Translations under genes and position numbers: made by a program
Notes under the pieces: model-generated
What the model was told of the DNA's origin: nothing
The model's database searches: none
Seen by the model: the letters and a program-made list of their open reading frames with translations, nothing else
Source of the DNA: Candidatus Caldarchaeum sp.
Lineage (GTDB): Archaea > Thermoproteota > Nitrososphaeria_A > Caldarchaeales > Caldarchaeaceae
Assembly (NCBI GenBank): GCA_025058435.1
Contig: JANXEM010000018.1
Coordinates: 1-6,637 of the forward strand
DNA length: 6,637 nt
Reading direction: 5' to 3'
In this document: positions 5,785-6,637 of the stretch, one piece after another
Layout of the letters: every line of letters starts with the position of its first letter
How positions within the stretch are numbered: the first letter of the stretch is position 1

Positions 5785-6637
5785 TCAGGAGCAGCCGGTG
5801 GTCGCGCCGCAGTTAACGCAGACGTAGCATGTCCCGCTTCTCGCCATGATGCTTCCGCATTCACGACAAGGAGGCGCGTCTGGGGCCGGCGCCGCCGAAA
5901 CCAGAGCATGGGTTTCGGGAATCATCTTCGCGAATGTCTGCTCGGTCGAAGTCAGCCCAAGCTCCTCCAGCTCCTTCTCCGGCAAGAACTTTAACGCCAA
6001 CCACTGGAACACATAGTCGACGACTGATTTTGCGAACCTTATCTGCGGGTTGTCCGTGAAACCCGACGGCTCGAACCTTGTGTGAATGAATTTCTCCACC
6101 AAAACCCGTAGCGGAACCCCGTACTGGAGGGCGATTGAAGTGACGATGGAGAAGGCATCCATGAGGCCCGCGAGAGTGCTTCCTTCTTTCGCCATCTTGA
6201 TGAAAACTTCTCCGGGGCTGCCGTCTTCGTAGAGGCCGACGGTGATGTATCCCTCTTGTTCACCGACTCTGAATTTGTGCGTGACCGCTTGTCTTTCAGC
6301 CGGCAGCCTCCGTCTCACCGGCTTACCCGGCTGCTCTTCCTTCTTTTTTGTGACGGTGCTTAGGGGCTGTGAAAGCTTGCTTCCGTCCCTGTAGATGGCT
6401 ATGCATTTGAGGCCCAGCTTCCACGCGTCCATGTAAACTGATGCAACATCCTCTACCGTCGCTTCGTTGGGCATGTTTACGGTCTTGCTTATGGCTCCGC
6501 TGAGAAAAGGCTGGACAGCGGCCATCATCAGGAGGTGGGCCCTGTAATGGACGAACCGCTTCCCTTTCCTGCCCGAAGGCACAGCACAGTCGAAGACGGC
6601 CACGTGCTCGGGCCTCAGATACGGAGCGCCTTCAACC
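5785..6637 (-). CDS. nrdJ: Adenosylcobalamin-dependent (class II) ribonucleotide reductase, C-terminal part (partial)
   Basis: The reduction of ribonucleotides to deoxyribonucleotides through a B12-generated radical is the family reaction. The frame is open to the window edge (first full codon 6634-6636), so the GTG at 6601-6603 is an internal valine, not a start; the 283 residues present are the C-terminal part. In fragment numbering: the end of the catalytic barrel includes FDCAVPSGRKGKRFVHYR (15-32) and the phosphate-binding SGAISKTVNMP (46-56); YRDGSKLSQPL (82-92) is the conserved segment ending the core; a basic linker follows; the TSCPD domain spans about 118-213 (HKFRVG, GYITVGLYEDGSPGEVFI, GLMDAF, LQYGVPL, FIHTRFEPSGFT). 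The extreme C-terminus is a six-Cys tail (C257, C260, C270, C273, C276, C282) like the zinc-ribbon and redox-active tail of NrdJ. The catalytic radical residues lie outside the window. The TGA stop is 42 nt before the next gene. Confidence 0.95.
   Translation of the reverse strand, partial: VEGAPYLRPEHVAVFDCAVPSGRKGKRFVHYRAHLLMMAAVQPFLSGAISKTVNMPNEATVEDVASVYMDAWKLGLKCIAIYRDGSKLSQPLSTVTKKKEEQPGKPVRRRLPAERQAVTHKFRVGEQEGYITVGLYEDGSPGEVFIKMAKEGSTLAGLMDAFSIVTSIALQYGVPLRVLVEKFIHTRFEPSGFTDNPQIRFAKSVVDYVFQWLALKFLPEKELEELGLTSTEQTFAKMIPETHALVSAAPAPDAPPCRECGSIMARSGTCYVCVNCGATTGCS
5788..5868 (-). other. C-terminal six-cysteine zinc-ribbon/redox tail of NrdJ
   Basis: This sub-region codes for the last 27 residues of the reductase: CxxC, a 9-residue gap, CxxCxxC, then Cys five residues further on, next to the terminal Ser. 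In class II reductases such a tail combines a zinc-binding ribbon with a mobile dithiol that re-reduces the active-site cysteines. All six cysteines are intact, so the enzyme looks functional at this end. Which pair is the redox dithiol cannot be told from sequence alone. Confidence 0.7.

Noticed and set aside
6601..6603. GTG as start of a 272-residue reductase-like protein.
   Set aside because: The codons upstream to the window edge (VEGAPYLRPEH) continue the class II reductase sequence, so the gene is cut by the window.

Overview
This is a compact archaeal chromosome segment. The archaeal assignment rests on a topoisomerase VI subunit A, TATA-like boxes placed about 25 nt ahead of start codons (the leaderless-transcript arrangement), an archaeal-type ICC/SbcD-related phosphoesterase, and frequent GTG and TTG starts. 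The DNA is moderately GC-rich, and its coding style and gene content would fit a thermophilic or mesophilic TACK-type lineage (Aigarchaeota, Thaumarchaeota relatives or Bathyarchaeota). That narrower placement is inference; no RNA gene or other marker fixes it. The gene spacing is very tight: no intergenic gap exceeds about 70 bp, so no stretch over 300 bp lacks a gene. I see no tRNA, rRNA, mobile element, CRISPR array or large repeat.

Layout, left to right. (1) Bases 2-454 (+) are the C-terminal part of a VIT1/CCC1-family membrane transporter (probable iron/manganese) that begins outside the window. (2) Bases 451-1587 (-) encode a HAD-superfamily phosphatase with a large cap; its stop codon overlaps that of gene 1. 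(3) A 69-bp divergent promoter region separates it from (4) a small cupin protein (1657-2022, +), apparently leaderless. (5) Bases 2019-4253 (-) hold a three-gene cluster read in the order topoisomerase VI subunit A (Spo11 homologue), metallophosphoesterase (SbcD/Mre11-related superfamily), SWIM zinc-finger protein. (6) Bases 4282-5742 (-) encode a proton-translocating antiporter-like subunit (NuoN/NuoM/MrpD superfamily) with no other complex I genes nearby. (7) Bases 5785-6637 (-) are the C-terminal part of an adenosylcobalamin-dependent (class II) ribonucleotide reductase, which continues beyond the right edge.

From the reductase to the SWIM gene, five genes run in one direction with gaps of 42, 28 and 16 nt and finally a 4-nt overlap. 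The first two gaps contain TATA-like boxes, so the cluster probably splits into several transcripts. The topoisomerase, phosphoesterase and SWIM genes look co-transcribed, and the last two look translationally coupled. The most thought-provoking feature is this grouping of distant relatives of eukaryotic recombination proteins (Spo11, the Mre11 superfamily, Sws1/Shu2). Other points of interest are the antiporter-like subunit with Asn at the usual TM7 lysine position, and two tail-to-tail gene pairs that both end in the same CTAA dual-stop arrangement.
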